Positions 21,774 to 21,907 of a DNA stretch of 21,907 nt are shown piece by piece. Within the stretch, counting starts at the first letter, position 1. Every line of letters begins with the position of its first letter. Location of the stretch: positions 1-21,907 of the IMG/VR virus record IMGVR_UViG_3300020203_000380. One strand, 5' to 3'. The position numbers and the translations under genes were made by a program. This DNA is from a virus. The notes under the pieces are model-generated. The model searched no databases, was not told where the DNA came from, and saw only the letters and a list, made by a program, of their open reading frames with translations.

Positions 21774-21907
21774 GTGCCGATCCGGATTCGAGGCCCGCCG
21801 GCCCGCCGCCAACTTGTCGAGCGGCTGTCGGAGGGAAGCCCCCTGCCACGAACGAACCCCATACCGAGGTCTCACATGAACGTACACTACTGCGGGCCGG
21901 CGGGCCT
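21774..21907 (+). CDS. 5' part of a gene running off the right edge
   Basis: The frame is open from GTG 21774 to the end of the window. GTG 21774 has GGAG at 21763-21766; an in-frame ATG at 21876 has GAGG at 21865-21868 and is an equally good start. From the first start the product begins MPIRIRGPPARRQLVERLSE and is basic; from the second only MNVHYCGPAG is visible. Too little is present to name it. Confidence 0.5.
   Translation, partial: MPIRIRGPPARRQLVERLSEGSPLPRTNPIPRSHMNVHYCGPAG

Overview
The window reads as the DNA-metabolism region of a double-stranded DNA tailed bacteriophage, or a prophage, of a bacterium with high-GC DNA. Every supported gene is on the + strand. Genes are packed with ATGA, TGATG or few-base junctions, and most carry GGAG or AGGAGG-like ribosome sites. 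The content is phage-type: a DnaB-like helicase, a primase, a family A polymerase, a sliding clamp, a clamp loader, a UvsY-like recombination mediator, ThyX, sigma-like factors, an intein and an HNH endonuclease. No structural, lysis, integrase, tRNA or CRISPR features were seen. The host cannot be named from the sequence beyond being high-GC.

Layout. Positions 1-5900 hold the end of an upstream gene, an unknown gene, a sigma region 2-like gene, an SNF2-type helicase split by an intein with the class 3 signature, thyX, a second sigma-like factor and an unknown gene. A zinc-finger/Toprim primase follows at 5881-6777. Positions 6778-7303 form a lower-GC, gene-free stretch rich in small inverted repeats. 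Positions 7304-9971 hold a small zinc-ribbon protein, an unknown protein, a 44-residue ORF and the DnaB-like helicase. Positions 9972-11293 hold an ORF with no canonical start and a Lys/Ala/Pro-rich repeat protein with a related C-terminal domain.

Positions 11383-16060 form a 7-deazaguanine island: queD, queE, queC, folE, an unknown gene and a DpdA-like transglycosylase, then an HNH endonuclease broken by a frameshift. FolE, QueD, QueE and QueC together make preQ0 from GTP. DpdA-family enzymes exchange guanine in DNA for the deazapurine, so the phage probably modifies its own genome, most likely to evade restriction. No gene that would convert preQ0 further was recognised here.

Positions 16057-21769 are the replisome: sliding clamp, a UDG-like/3'-5' exonuclease fusion, a separate polymerase, a SLOG-like protein, the clamp loader and a UvsY-like protein. 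The last gene runs off the right edge. Several intergenic gaps share a related GC-rich element; two copies match at 41 of 47 positions and begin in the last codons of the preceding ORF. These may be transcription punctuation.

All assignments come from reading motifs and translations by eye; no database search was run.
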